Shown here piece after piece: positions 47,989 to 56,972 of a stretch of 64,000 bases of DNA (position 1 is its first letter; every line of letters begins with the position of its first letter). The notes under the pieces are model-generated. The model was given only the letters and a program-made list of their open reading frames with translations. It did not search any database and was not told the DNA's origin. This DNA is from Bacteroidales bacterium (lineage in GTDB: Bacteria > Bacteroidota > Bacteroidia > Bacteroidales > Paludibacteraceae), in assembly GCA_015061115.1 (NCBI GenBank), contig SUXE01000011.1, positions 1-64,000 on the forward strand. The letters are read 5' to 3'. Both the position numbers and the translations under genes were made by a program.

Positions 47989-48202
47989 ATAATATCAAAA
48001 TATTCGTTGTCTCGCTTATATTTGTTGCCCCGAATATCATGTTTGCACCGACTCTTTCCCGTCTATGTGTGTAAGACAGTAATTGTCGCAAATTCGTAAT
48101 TCCCCTAAAAATGATGTTGACAGCCTTAGATATTGGATGATATTATTGCTAAGAGGTGAGCGAGACACACAAAAAATTAATTTCAATATATTTCAAAAAT
48201 CA

Positions 48203-48233
48203 TTTGTGATATAAACTTTTTTCTATATTTTTG
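48203..48233 (+). promoter_or_regulatory. Promoter of the tRNA-Asp/tRNA-Thr transcript
   Basis: TTTG (48203-48206), 19-nt spacer, TATTTTTG (48226-48233): exact consensus, 29 nt before tRNA-Asp. Confidence 0.87.
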
Positions 48234-48262
48234 CACCGCAATTCAGAAATGAATGGCATTTT

Positions 48263-48336
48263 GGTGTGGTAGTTCAGCTGGTTAGAATACATGCCTGTCA
48301 CGCATGGGGTCGCGGGTTCGAGTCCCGTCCATACCG
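48263..48336 (+). tRNA. tRNA-Asp (anticodon GTC)
   Basis: A 74-nt cloverleaf: acceptor GGTGTGG/CCATACC (one G-T pair), discriminator G, anticodon loop CTGTCAC giving GTC, T-loop TTCGAGT. CCA not encoded. Confidence 0.95.
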
Positions 48337-48344
48337 CAAATGAT

Positions 48345-48417
48345 GCCGATGTGGCTCAGTTGGTAGAGCGTCGCATTCGTAATGCGTAGGTCACGAGTTC
48401 GAGTCTCGTCATCGGCT
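48345..48417 (+). tRNA. tRNA-Thr (anticodon CGT)
   Basis: A 73-nt cloverleaf: acceptor GCCGATG/CATCGGC, discriminator T, anticodon loop TTCGTAA giving CGT. It lies 8 nt after tRNA-Asp in the same transcript. Confidence 0.93.
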
Positions 48418-48439
48418 CATCCTTTTTATTTTATTTGTC

Positions 48440-48485
48440 TCCTCTGTAATTTCAGCAACTGAATCACAGGGGATTTGTTTTTTTA
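48440..48485 (+). terminator. Terminator of the tRNA-Asp/tRNA-Thr transcript
   Basis: CCTCTGT / ACAGGGG with an inner TTCAG / CTGAA stem, followed by a T-rich run just before the ketosynthase start. Confidence 0.75.
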
Positions 48486-48494
48486 TAGAGTTTG

Positions 48495-50171
48495 ATGAAA
48501 GGGGCTAAATCTTACATAGTTGGCAAAGGGGCTGTTTGCGCATTAGGCAATTCGTTGCCCGAAATAGTAGCAAATATAGAAGTGGAAAAGAGTGGGGTGA
48601 AGAACGGTTCAAAGAGCTACGCTAACGGACAATCTTTCCCTTTAGGTGCAGTAGACGGTGCTTTCTTTTCTCAATATGACATTGCCGACAGATCTGCCTA
48701 TTCCCGTCTGGAGCAGATGATGATATCGTCTACTTTGGATGCCGCTAAAGACACAACTGTAGATTTTTCCTCCACGTCTACTTTATTTATATTCTCCACC
48801 ACAAAAGGAAATATCGACAATCTAAATCACGATCAGTCTGACTATATCCATAGTCTGGCTGATAATGTTGTGGCATATTTCAAAAATCCTAACAAACCGA
48901 TATGTGTGTCTAATGCGTGTATATCGGGTGTGTCGGCTGTGATTTACGCACACAGATTGATACAAAGAGGAGAATACAAGAATATTGTCGTTGTCGGAGG
49001 TGATCTTTTGACTGATTTTGTTGTTTCAGGATTCGATAGCTTCCGTTCTTTAAGTCATAATGTCTGTAAACCATACGATAAAGATCGGGATGGAATTTCA
49101 TTGGGAGAAGGAGCTTCTTCTTTGATATTGTCAAGTGAGACAAATGCCCCAAATTGTTATTATATCGCTGGCGGAGCGACGTCAAATGATGCCAACCATA
49201 TATCTGGTCCATCACGCACTGGAGAGGAACTTGCACATGCCATTACCACTGCATTGGATGAGGCTGGGTTGAAAACCTCAGATGTGTCATTCGTAAATAT
49301 GCATGGGACAGCCACCGTCTACAACGATGAAATGGAATCAAAGGCATTGGCTGTCGCTGGACTTGCCGACAGCATCGTCGTTAGTACCAAAGGCTATTTT
49401 GGGCATACATTGGGTTGCTCGGGTGTGCTTGAGCTTGCAGTCAGTGTTTCTCTTGCGGAAAGGGGAGAAATAGCGAAAACGATCGGATTTGAGGAGATAG
49501 GTACTCCTGTCAAACTGAATGTCTCCAAAACAATAATCAAAGACAAACCGTGTGATGTTTTTGTAAAAACAGGCTCTGGATTCGGAGGTTGCAATGCCGC
49601 TGTGGTAGTCAGCAACCGAGATTGTGAAGTGAGGGAGATGAATGCAACAAACACGTATTCACAATCAGAATCAGTTGAATTGTCTGAGATTGATTGCAAT
49701 TCTGATTTCAAGACATATATAAAAGGACTTTTTGCGTCTGTCTCTGAACCATATATGAAATTCTCAAAGATGGACGACTATTGCAGACTTGGTACAACAG
49801 CGGTACAATTATTGCTTGATAAAGTGGGCGGGTTATCTCAGTATGACCCATACGAGATAGCGTTGATTGTCAATACTGATACCGGATGTATAGAGTCTGA
49901 TTTGGCCCATTGGGATAATATAACAGCGGATGAATATGTGTCATCGCCTGCGATATTCGTATATACACTTCCGAATGTGGTGGCAGGAGAAATCTGTATC
50001 AAAAATAAATTCAAAGGTGAAGGGGTGACGTTGGTGGGCAATACTGACGACCCTAAAACGATTGTGGAAAGATTCTGTGGCGGAACAGACACAAAGGCTG
50101 CAATATACTTGTATGTAGATAAATGCGACGATAAATTTTCTGCAAAATCAATTCTGTTTGTCCGCTCGTAG
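48495..50171 (+). CDS. Beta-ketoacyl synthase fused to a ketosynthase-like partner domain
   Basis: A 558-residue cytoplasmic protein. Residues 1-375 form a complete condensing enzyme with the Cys-His-His triad: Cys142 (SNACISGVSA), His270 (NMHGTATVYNDEM) and His304 (KGYFGHTLGCSG). It would extend an acyl chain on an acyl-carrier protein. After a short linker, residues 395-558 match the short ketosynthase-like proteins encoded next to KS genes in flexirubin/dialkylresorcinol and aryl-polyene clusters (FSKMDDYCRLGTTAVQLLLD, SPAIFVYTLPNVVAGEICIK); the catalytic residues are absent there. Here both are one chain. No carrier protein, ketoreductase or acyltransferase is adjacent. The ATG at 48495 is chosen over a TTG one codon upstream. 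Confidence 0.8.
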   Translation: MKGAKSYIVGKGAVCALGNSLPEIVANIEVEKSGVKNGSKSYANGQSFPLGAVDGAFFSQYDIADRSAYSRLEQMMISSTLDAAKDTTVDFSSTSTLFIFSTTKGNIDNLNHDQSDYIHSLADNVVAYFKNPNKPICVSNACISGVSAVIYAHRLIQRGEYKNIVVVGGDLLTDFVVSGFDSFRSLSHNVCKPYDKDRDGISLGEGASSLILSSETNAPNCYYIAGGATSNDANHISGPSRTGEELAHAITTALDEAGLKTSDVSFVNMHGTATVYNDEMESKALAVAGLADSIVVSTKGYFGHTLGCSGVLELAVSVSLAERGEIAKTIGFEEIGTPVKLNVSKTIIKDKPCDVFVKTGSGFGGCNAAVVVSNRDCEVREMNATNTYSQSESVELSEIDCNSDFKTYIKGLFASVSEPYMKFSKMDDYCRLGTTAVQLLLDKVGGLSQYDPYEIALIVNTDTGCIESDLAHWDNITADEYVSSPAIFVYTLPNVVAGEICIKNKFKGEGVTLVGNTDDPKTIVERFCGGTDTKAAIYLYVDKCDDKFSAKSILFVRS

Positions 50172-50178
50172 GAACATA

Positions 50179-50192
50179 CAGACGTGCGTCTG
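50179..50192. repeat. Short GACG palindrome
   Basis: CAGACGTGCGTCTG is a perfect 14-bp palindrome after the ketosynthase stop. It shares the AGACG/CGTCT core with the elements at 5216-5239 and 52191-52218. Confidence 0.5.
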
Positions 50193-50258
50193 ACAAATCA
50201 ATGCGTATTCCGCACGCTCATTCCCATACACAAATAGCATTTCATATATGTAAATAAA

Positions 50259-50284
50259 AAAGGCGAACATTTCTGTTCGCCTTT
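50259..50284. terminator. Bidirectional terminator between ketosynthase gene and rpsO
   Basis: AAAGGCGAACA / TGTTCGCCTTT with a 4-nt loop between convergent genes; A-rich on the left flank. Confidence 0.85.
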
Positions 50285-50303
50285 GTGCTTTCAAGAAAGT
50301 AAA

Positions 50304-50573
50304 TTACTTTCTCAAACCAAGCTTCTTAACGATATCACGGTAACGCTCGATGTCTTTCTCTTTCAAGAAATCCAACATACGACGACGCTTACCTACCAAC
50401 ATCTTAAGAGATCTTGATGTGTTAAAATCCTTCTTGTTTGACTTTACATGCTCAGTCAAATGAGAAATACGGTATGAGAATAGCGCTATCTGGCTCTCTG
50501 CTGAACCAGTATCGGTATTAGACTTTCCGTAAGTCCCGAAGATTTCTGCTTTTTTAGCTTGATCTAGATACAT
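50304..50573 (-). CDS. rpsO: 30S ribosomal protein S15
   Basis: An 89-residue primary 16S rRNA-binding protein. The family pattern is complete: GTYGKSNTDTGSAESQIALF, LTEHVKSNKKDFNTSRSLKM, LVGKRRRMLDFLKEKDIERY and IVKKLGLRK. Length matches the usual 88-89. It is transcribed alone from a consensus promoter at 50600-50630; pnp is not adjacent here. Confidence 0.98.
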   Translation of the reverse strand: MYLDQAKKAEIFGTYGKSNTDTGSAESQIALFSYRISHLTEHVKSNKKDFNTSRSLKMLVGKRRRMLDFLKEKDIERYRDIVKKLGLRK

Positions 50574-50599
50574 TGTTATATAATTTTAATTAGCGAGTG

Positions 50600-50630
50600 C
50601 AAAAGTAGTAATTATGAATGAGATGACAAA
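50600..50630 (-). promoter_or_regulatory. rpsO promoter
   Basis: On the minus strand: TTTG (50630-50627), 19-nt spacer, TACTTTTG (50607-50600). Exact consensus. Confidence 0.87.
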
Positions 50631-50696
50631 GGAATTTTGCCAATTTGTTCCATTCTGTTAATTATTTGTTTTGCTTGGCTCTGGTTTATCTAAACA

Positions 50697-50728
50697 AAAA
50701 GAGATGTGGGCTACCCCACATCTCTTTT
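50697..50728 (-). terminator. Porin gene terminator
   Basis: AAAAGAGATGTGGG / CCCACATCTCTTTT hairpin 21 nt beyond the porin stop codon, with A/T-rich arms. Confidence 0.85.
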
Positions 50729-50749
50729 GATAAATTGTTTGACTTGCAA

Positions 50750-52174
50750 TTAGAAGTTATACTTCACCATAGCACAAATACGGTTGTTGATCACTGTATT
50801 GCGATCTTCCTTAACAGCACGACCTAACCAAAGACCTTTGTCGTCTTTCTCTTCCTTGCCGTATGTGGCACCTGTCAACTCATATTCAATTGCCATATCG
50901 AAACATTTGATTGAGTATGTGTAAGTAGGGCATAGACGGAAGCAGTTGTCCAAAGTCTTGCCTCCTTTGTGTTGTAGAGAAGTGTATTTGACATATTCTT
51001 CCATCATGCCTTCTTTTGCACCGAAGTTTTTCTGGAATCCGGCGAAGAAGCTGACTTTAGTGATATTACCAGTGTTTTTGCTTGTCTTAGTCCAAACTGG
51101 ATTGATCCATGTGCTGAACATACGAAGTGGAGTGTATTCGCACTCGCCAGTCTTCTCGTCTACTTTAGTCAATCCGTATCCGCTTGGCATGTTCAAGTGA
51201 GCTGTGTTCTGACCGTAAACTGCTTTTGCCATCAATTTGAAATTGCTTGATGGCTTAAATTGGAAGTAGAACATTGGAGAAACTGCTGTGATTCTGTCTG
51301 AAGACTTAACTACGCATGTAGTATCCTTGCCTTCATAGATCATCTGCTCTTCACGTGTCTGGCGTGGCTTAAGACTTGTAAGGTCAGCTCCTAATCCTAC
51401 AATTGTCTTTTTGCCTGTGTGATCGATACCCAAATATAATTCAGGAATACAAGAGTTGTTCAAGAATTTGATGTTTGCTGTAGACGCTGCTCCTATAAGA
51501 TCCTTGTCTGGTCCGACGGGAGTGTATTGAAGCATCCAAAGCAAGTCTGTTGTCCATCTCCATCCGTTATCCTTTCCAAAACGAACGTCGTGGCGGATCT
51601 GTGGTGAACGGTTGAATGGCTGGAATGGAGAACCTGTCGCAAGTGCGGCGCAACCAGGCATCAAATCTGAATTGAACATTGGATGCCAAGCCTGTCCTAA
51701 AGTCAACATGTTTTTCTTCCATGTAAGACGAGCGAACGCCTGACGAATACGAAGCAAGTAAGTATATGTACTATAACCGCAGAAATCCATTTCTATTTTA
51801 CCGCTCATAGTGCAGTCCTCACTCAATTTAGGTCCTTGCAGATTGAGACCAAGACGAGTTGTGAAGGCCATCCATTGCATAGATGACTGCTGGTTTAGGT
51901 CTTCGCCAAGAAGGTTAAGGTTCTCATCTGTTGGCAAGGTGTGGAACAAACCTCCGTTCACAGCTTGAATTGTGTGAGAATCGTAAGTGAAGTAGTTACG
52001 AACAAAACCATAAAGAGAAACTTTAGGCTTTTTGTCGTTACCCTCAAACACAACACCGTTGCGGTGGTGACGATGATGACGGTGATGCTTTACTGTGTCA
52101 GCAGCAGCATTGTCTTGTGCGAATGCAGATAGAGATGCACAAGCTACCAAGATAGATAGTAAAAATTTCTTCAT
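50750..52174 (-). CDS. Outer-membrane porin (DcaP-like) with His-rich N-terminus
   Basis: A 474-residue exported beta-barrel protein with signal peptide MKKFLLSILVACASLSAFA. Directly after cleavage comes a His/Arg-rich stretch (KHHRHHRHHRNG) that could bind metal. The body has alternating amphipathic strands (KVSLYGFVRNYFTYDS, SGKIEMDFCGYSTYTYLLRI, FKLMAKAVYGQ) and ends in an aromatic residue (CAMVKYNF), as outer-membrane barrels do. DcaP-like is a family guess. It is downstream of the DASS carrier, and the two may handle the same C4-dicarboxylates. Only a hairpin lies in the 62-nt gap, and no separate promoter is clear. Confidence 0.75.
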   Translation of the reverse strand: MKKFLLSILVACASLSAFAQDNAAADTVKHHRHHRHHRNGVVFEGNDKKPKVSLYGFVRNYFTYDSHTIQAVNGGLFHTLPTDENLNLLGEDLNQQSSMQWMAFTTRLGLNLQGPKLSEDCTMSGKIEMDFCGYSTYTYLLRIRQAFARLTWKKNMLTLGQAWHPMFNSDLMPGCAALATGSPFQPFNRSPQIRHDVRFGKDNGWRWTTDLLWMLQYTPVGPDKDLIGAASTANIKFLNNSCIPELYLGIDHTGKKTIVGLGADLTSLKPRQTREEQMIYEGKDTTCVVKSSDRITAVSPMFYFQFKPSSNFKLMAKAVYGQNTAHLNMPSGYGLTKVDEKTGECEYTPLRMFSTWINPVWTKTSKNTGNITKVSFFAGFQKNFGAKEGMMEEYVKYTSLQHKGGKTLDNCFRLCPTYTYSIKCFDMAIEYELTGATYGKEEKDDKGLWLGRAVKEDRNTVINNRICAMVKYNF

Positions 52175-52190
52175 TTTTTTTCATAAAAAA

Positions 52191-52218
52191 GTAGAGACGC
52201 AATTGCCTGCGTCTCTAC
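52191..52218. repeat. REP-like hairpin between DASS carrier and porin genes
   Basis: GTAGAGACGCA and TGCGTCTCTAC pair over 11 bp around a 6-nt loop. Its right arm is identical to the arm inside the activase gene at 5229-5239. It may also attenuate transcription from the carrier gene into the porin gene. Confidence 0.7.
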
Positions 52219-52236
52219 AAAATATATTTAGTATAA

Positions 52237-53760
52237 TTAGTTGAATACTGCGTTTCCAAACATGATTAATGCAGAATAGCCTACAACCATACCGAAGACA
52301 CCTACGATGATGCCTACGATAGCCATGTCTTTCTGCTGGATGAATCCTTTAGCGTAAGCAAGAGCGTTTGGCGGAGTTGAGATAGGAAGTGACATTGCAA
52401 GTGATGCTGACAACGCTACTCCGATAAGAAGTGCAGGTACACCACCGAATGAAGCCAACTGCTCCTGCATTCCCATACCTGCTGCAGCAAGAATTGGAAC
52501 AAGAAGAGCTGCTGTACCAGAGTTTGACATAAATGTACTCATCACGATACATAGAACTCCAGCTCCGACCATCATCACAAGTGTTGGCCACTGATCCAAA
52601 GGAATTGAATCAACCATGTGCTTTCCAAGACCTGTCTTATCCAATCCGATACCTAGTGCGAAACCTCCGGCTACAAGCCAAAGAACATCCCAGTCGATCA
52701 AAGCAAGATCCTTCTTTGTGATAACTCCCGTGATTGAGAATACTGCGAATGGAATCAAAGCAACCACGTTAGCGTTGATGCCGAACAAATCCTTTCCGAA
52801 AACCCACAAGAAGATAGTGACTCCGAAAGTTACATATACGATGAATGCCTTAGGACTCTTGTCGAAATCTCCAGGAACTTCAATGACGATGTCTCTCTGT
52901 GAGAATGGGAACAACTTAACTAGTAGGAACCAAGAAAATACAAGGATAATCAACACTACAGGAACCATTATCAACATCCAGTCTCCAAAAGCAATTTCGA
53001 TACCCTGCTTCTCAAGGAATCCAGTTGCGATTGCGTTTGGTGGAGTTCCGATAGGAGTTCCGATACCACCAACGTTACAAGCGATTGGAATAGCAAGAGC
53101 AAGACCGATTTTTCCTTTTCCGTCAGAAGGAAGAGTTGCAAGCACAGGAGATAGGATAGTAAGCATCATCGCTGCAGTTGCTGTATTACTCATAAACATT
53201 GAGAATGTTGCAGAGATCAAAATGAAACCAAGAAGCACGTATTCAGCTCTTGTTCCGAAAGGTTTTAGCATTGCCTTCGCTAGACCAGCATCCATCTTAT
53301 ATTTAGTGGCTGCAATTGCCAAAACGAATCCACCCATGAAAAGCATGATAGTCGGATCTGCGAATGCGGCCATGATAGCTTTGTAGCTGATAGGCTCTCC
53401 GTAAACTTGTCCATTGTATAGTTCGGCACCTTTTTCTGGAGCCATAAATGCTATCGCACTGTTGGAAACAGTAAGAAGCATCAATACCATTGTCAAAACC
53501 GAAGTCGTCCAAATAGGAATTGGCTCAGTAATCCACATAGCGGCAGCAAATAAGAAGATTGCTATTACACGCTGCTCTAAAACTGTTGGGTCACCCTTAA
53601 GTCCGAATGCGTCTGCTGGTAAAAACCATGCCAATAGACCGATTGCGAGACAAATGCCTAGACAAATGAGTTTCTTGTTGTCTGTAGGCACACCTGATGG
53701 GGTGGCCTTTGATGCCTGAGCCCCAGGCAGAGACATGTTTTGTTGCTCTTTTGGTTCCAT
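52237..53760 (-). CDS. DASS-family (SLC13) dicarboxylate carrier
   Basis: A 507-residue inner-membrane transporter with about 11-12 hydrophobic segments. Family signatures are the two inverted SNT-type motifs (MSNTATAAMM and MSNSGTAALLVPI), GGIGTPIGTPPNAIATG and SLPISTPPNALAYAKG. DASS proteins move succinate, fumarate, malate or related anions with sodium, or as exchangers. The divergently transcribed fumarate reductase operon suggests fumarate or succinate traffic. The first ~28 residues are polar (MEPKEQQNMSLPGAQASKAT) before the first helix. It has its own consensus promoter. Confidence 0.9.
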   Translation of the reverse strand: MEPKEQQNMSLPGAQASKATPSGVPTDNKKLICLGICLAIGLLAWFLPADAFGLKGDPTVLEQRVIAIFLFAAAMWITEPIPIWTTSVLTMVLMLLTVSNSAIAFMAPEKGAELYNGQVYGEPISYKAIMAAFADPTIMLFMGGFVLAIAATKYKMDAGLAKAMLKPFGTRAEYVLLGFILISATFSMFMSNTATAAMMLTILSPVLATLPSDGKGKIGLALAIPIACNVGGIGTPIGTPPNAIATGFLEKQGIEIAFGDWMLIMVPVVLIILVFSWFLLVKLFPFSQRDIVIEVPGDFDKSPKAFIVYVTFGVTIFLWVFGKDLFGINANVVALIPFAVFSITGVITKKDLALIDWDVLWLVAGGFALGIGLDKTGLGKHMVDSIPLDQWPTLVMMVGAGVLCIVMSTFMSNSGTAALLVPILAAAGMGMQEQLASFGGVPALLIGVALSASLAMSLPISTPPNALAYAKGFIQQKDMAIVGIIVGVFGMVVGYSALIMFGNAVFN

Positions 53761-53816
53761 AAAACCTTTTGATATTTATGTTTTTCTTGTTATTAATTCA
53801 GTTGTTAAAAGCGTCG

Positions 53817-53847
53817 CAAATTTATTTATAACAAAGCGTTTGACAAA
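53817..53847 (-). promoter_or_regulatory. DASS carrier promoter
   Basis: On the minus strand: TTTG (53847-53844), 19-nt spacer, TAAATTTG (53824-53817). Exact consensus. Confidence 0.85.
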
Positions 53848-54196
53848 ACGAAAAATAGGCTTTTTTTGTTTTGCATAAATATTTGAAATTTTTCAAAATG
53901 TAATGCGTATGTAATAAATTGCTGATTTAGGTAAGGAAAATATCGATGAATCGTTCTTTTTGTTTTTGCCTTTGTCTTTTTTCTTTGCAATGTGAAAATT
54001 AATATTTGTGCAAAAGAAGTGTCAAAATGAAATAATTTGCCCAAAAACGTATAATATTACACTTTGAATTCCGAAATAAATATGAGTACATATAAGTGCG
54101 ACATAAAATGCAATATTCATTTCATTTGTCCAAAAAAAGTGGAAAATCATGTGATTGTTGATAAATCAGCATATTTTGCAAAAAACAATTTTTTTG

Positions 54197-54228
54197 TTTG
54201 CGTTTTTGCTTTTCGCTTTTTATTTTTG
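54197..54228 (+). promoter_or_regulatory. frdCAB promoter
   Basis: TTTG (54197-54200), 20-nt spacer, TATTTTTG (54221-54228). Start of transcription is expected near 54235, leaving a leader of about 55 nt. Confidence 0.8.
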
Positions 54229-54290
54229 CCGAATATTGCACAAAATGGGAAATAAAAATTAATAAAAAATAATTCATTAAACGTAATTTT

Positions 54291-54974
54291 ATGTGGTTAA
54301 CTAGTTCTTCGGTGGGAAGAAAACTGATAATGAGCATATCAGGACTATTCCTCATCATGTTTTTGGCATTTCACATGTCAATGAATTTAGTGGCTATCGT
54401 TAGCTCAGAGGCATACAACGCAGTATGTGGCTTCTTGGGATCTAACTGGTATGCAGTGGCTGGTACAGCTGTGCTAGCTGCAGGAGTATTTGTTCACTTT
54501 GCTTATGCAATTATGCTTACATTGCAGAATCGCAAGGCACGTGGAGAGCAGAGATATGCTGTATCTGAGAATCAGAAGTCAGTTGAATGGTCTTCACAGA
54601 ACATGTTCGTTCTTGGAGCGATCGTGATCATCGGTCTTGCCATCCACTTGTCTCACTTCTGGGCTCACATGATGCTTCCAGAGTTGGCAGGTAACGAGGA
54701 GTTGCTTCTTACTGCTGATGGCACTACTTACGCTGCTACAGATGGCGCAGGTTTGATCTCATACACATTTAAGAACCCAATCAACGTTGTTCTTTATGTT
54801 GTTTGGTTGGTAGCATTGTGGTTCCATTTGACTCACGGTATGTGGTCAGCTATCCAGACAATCGGTTGGAACAACAAGATTTGGATGTGCCGTTGGAAGT
54901 TGATCTCAAACATCTTCGCAACAGTAGTATGTTTCGGCTTTATGGCTGTAGTTGTTTACGGCTACTTTGCTTAA
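54291..54974 (+). CDS. frdC: Fumarate reductase cytochrome b subunit
   Basis: A 227-residue membrane anchor of the fumarate reductase/succinate dehydrogenase complex, single-subunit diheme type. Five membrane helices are visible, with histidines placed to bind two b hemes and menaquinone (His28 in FLAFHMSMN, His69 in GVFVHFAYA, His119/122 in IHLSHFWAH, and WFHLTHGMWS). It passes electrons from menaquinol to FrdB. First gene of frdCAB; the next start is 25 nt after its stop. Confidence 0.94.
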   Translation: MWLTSSSVGRKLIMSISGLFLIMFLAFHMSMNLVAIVSSEAYNAVCGFLGSNWYAVAGTAVLAAGVFVHFAYAIMLTLQNRKARGEQRYAVSENQKSVEWSSQNMFVLGAIVIIGLAIHLSHFWAHMMLPELAGNEELLLTADGTTYAATDGAGLISYTFKNPINVVLYVVWLVALWFHLTHGMWSAIQTIGWNNKIWMCRWKLISNIFATVVCFGFMAVVVYGYFA

Positions 54975-54999
54975 TTTCCCATTATAATTGATAAAAATT

Positions 55000-56943
55000 A
55001 TGGCAACTATAGATTCAAAAATTCCTAAAGGTCCTTTGGCTCAGAAGTGGACCAACTATAAGAATCATCAGAAATTGGTGAACCCTGCCAACAAGCGTAA
55101 GTTGGATATCATCGTTGTTGGTACTGGTCTTGCAGGTGCGTCTGCAGCTGCTTCTCTAGGAGCACTAGGTTTCAACGTACTAAATTTCTGTATTCAGGAT
55201 TCTCCACGTCGTGCTCACTCAATCGCAGCACAGGGAGGTATCAACGCAGCTAAGAATTATCAGAACGATGGTGACTCTGTTTACCGTCTATTCTACGATA
55301 CAATCAAGGGTGGTGACTACCGTGCACGTGAGGCAAACGTATACCGTCTTGCTGAGGTGTCTAACAGCATCATCGACCAGTGTGTAGCTCAGGGTGTTCC
55401 ATTCGCTCGTGAGTACGGTGGTCTTCTTGATAACCGTTCATTCGGTGGAGCTCAGGTGTCTCGTACTTTCTATGCAAAGGGACAGACAGGTCAGCAGCTT
55501 CTTCTTGGTGCATACTCAGCACTTAGCCGTCAGGTTAACAAGGGTACAGTTAAGCTTTACACTCGTTATGAGATGCTTGACGTTGTTATCATCGAGGGTC
55601 GTGCTCGTGGTATCATCGCACGTAATCTAGTTACAGGTAAGATCGAGCGTTTCTTCGGTCACGCAGTAGTTATCGGTACTGGTGGATACGGAAACACTTA
55701 CTTCCTTTCAACTAACGCTATGGGTTCTAACGGTTCTGCTGCTATGCAGATCTACCGTAAGGGTGCTTACTTCGCAAACCCATGCTACGCACAGATTCAC
55801 CCAACTTGTATTCCAGTTCACGGTGATATCCAGTCTAAGTTGACTTTGATGTCAGAGTCTCTTCGTAACGATGGTCGTATCTGGGTTCCTAAGAAACTTG
55901 AGGATGCAAAGGCTATTCAGGAGGGAAGAAAGACAGCTAATGATATTCCTGATGAGGATCGTGACTTCTACTTGGAGCGCCGTTATCCTGCATTCGGTAA
56001 CCTTGTGCCTCGTGACGTTGCTTCACGTGCTGCTAAGGAGCGTTGTGACAAGGGATTCGGAGTAAACAATACAGGTCTTGCTGTATTCCTTGACTTCAAG
56101 TATGCTATCCAGCGTCTTGGTAAGGATGTCGTTGCTCAGAAGTACGGTAACTTGTTCCAGATGTATGAGAAGATCACTGACGAGAATCCATACGAGGTTC
56201 CAATGAAGATCTTCCCTGCTATCCACTACACAATGGGTGGTATCTGGGTTGACTACGAGTTGATGACATCTATCCCAGGTTTGTTCGCAATCGGTGAGGC
56301 TAACTTCTCAGACCACGGAGCTAACCGTCTAGGTGCATCTGCATTGATGCAGGGTCTTGCTGATGGATACTTTGTATTGCCATACACAATCCAGAACTAT
56401 TTGGCTGATCAGATCCAGGTTCCAAGAATGAGCACAGATCTACCTGAGTTCGCTGAGGCAGAGAAGGCAGTTCAGGACAAGATCAACAAGTTGATGAGCA
56501 TTCAGGGTTCTGAGAGCGTTGACTCAATCCACAAGAGACTTGGTCATATCATGTGGGAGTACGTAGGTATGGGCCGTACTAAGGAAGGTCTTGAGACAGC
56601 GATGAAGAAGATCAAGGAGCTTAAGAAAGATTTCTGGAGCAACGTCTACATCCCAGGTGAGGCTAACACACTTAACACTGAGTTGGAGAAGGCTTTGAGA
56701 TTGTCTGACTTCTTGGAGATCGGTTACTTGATGGCTATCGACGGTTACAACAGAAATGAGTCTTGTGGTGGTCACTTCCGTGAGGAGTTCCAGACAGAGG
56801 AGGGAGAAGCTCTTCGTCAGGATGACCAGTACTCATACGTTGCTTGCTGGAAGTACACAGGAGAGAATTCAGATCCTGAACTTTTGAAGGAGCCACTTGA
56901 TTACGAGGAGACAGAGCGTAAGACTCGTAACTACAAGAACTAA
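55000..56943 (+). CDS. frdA: Fumarate reductase flavoprotein subunit
   Basis: The 647-residue catalytic subunit that reduces fumarate to succinate. FAD-binding GTGLAG is at 41-46, and His73 in [11 protein letters not shown] is the covalent FAD attachment site. HPTCIPVHG and [12 protein letters not shown] belong to the substrate and capping regions, and [17 protein letters not shown] closes the FAD site. The start at 55000 is chosen over an in-frame TTG four codons upstream. Codon use is strongly biased, as expected for an abundant enzyme. Fumarate respiration is a main electron sink in Bacteroidales. Confidence 0.96.
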   Translation: MATIDSKIPKGPLAQKWTNYKNHQKLVNPANKRKLDIIVVGTGLAGASAAASLGALGFNVLNFCIQDSPRRAHSIAAQGGINAAKNYQNDGDSVYRLFYDTIKGGDYRAREANVYRLAEVSNSIIDQCVAQGVPFAREYGGLLDNRSFGGAQVSRTFYAKGQTGQQLLLGAYSALSRQVNKGTVKLYTRYEMLDVVIIEGRARGIIARNLVTGKIERFFGHAVVIGTGGYGNTYFLSTNAMGSNGSAAMQIYRKGAYFANPCYAQIHPTCIPVHGDIQSKLTLMSESLRNDGRIWVPKKLEDAKAIQEGRKTANDIPDEDRDFYLERRYPAFGNLVPRDVASRAAKERCDKGFGVNNTGLAVFLDFKYAIQRLGKDVVAQKYGNLFQMYEKITDENPYEVPMKIFPAIHYTMGGIWVDYELMTSIPGLFAIGEANFSDHGANRLGASALMQGLADGYFVLPYTIQNYLADQIQVPRMSTDLPEFAEAEKAVQDKINKLMSIQGSESVDSIHKRLGHIMWEYVGMGRTKEGLETAMKKIKELKKDFWSNVYIPGEANTLNTELEKALRLSDFLEIGYLMAIDGYNRNESCGGHFREEFQTEEGEALRQDDQYSYVACWKYTGENSDPELLKEPLDYEETERKTRNYKN

Positions 56944-56972
56944 TTTCTAGTAAACTTGAAAAATCAGACAAA

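Larger units (their letters stand above)
47810..48262. other. Divergent intergenic region
   Basis: This 453-bp gap holds two promoters: one for the minus-strand secreted trio (47957-47988) and one for the tRNA pair (48203-48233). A degenerate TTGTTGCYC motif recurs at 47932, 47974 and 48022 with uneven spacing. No credible gene is seen. Confidence 0.5.
53761..54290. other. Divergent control region of the DASS carrier and frdCAB
   Basis: This 530-bp very AT-rich gap holds the carrier promoter (53817-53847, minus) and the frd promoter (54197-54228, plus). A dyad TGATT-N7-AATCA at 54152-54168 lies about 75 nt before the inferred frd start site. An open frame at 54064-54255 overlaps the frd promoter and is not considered a gene. 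Confidence 0.6.

Noticed and set aside
47932-48030. Recurring TTGTTGCYC motif as an iteron array
   Set aside because: Only three copies with unequal spacing (42 and 48 nt) and weak conservation.
47825-48091. 88-codon minus-strand open frame upstream of the secreted trio
   Set aside because: It contains the promoter of that transcript and has no domain or ribosome-binding context.
54064-54255. 63-codon open frame in the frd control region
   Set aside because: It overlaps the consensus frd promoter, has AT-driven composition (many F, N, K) and no recognisable domain.
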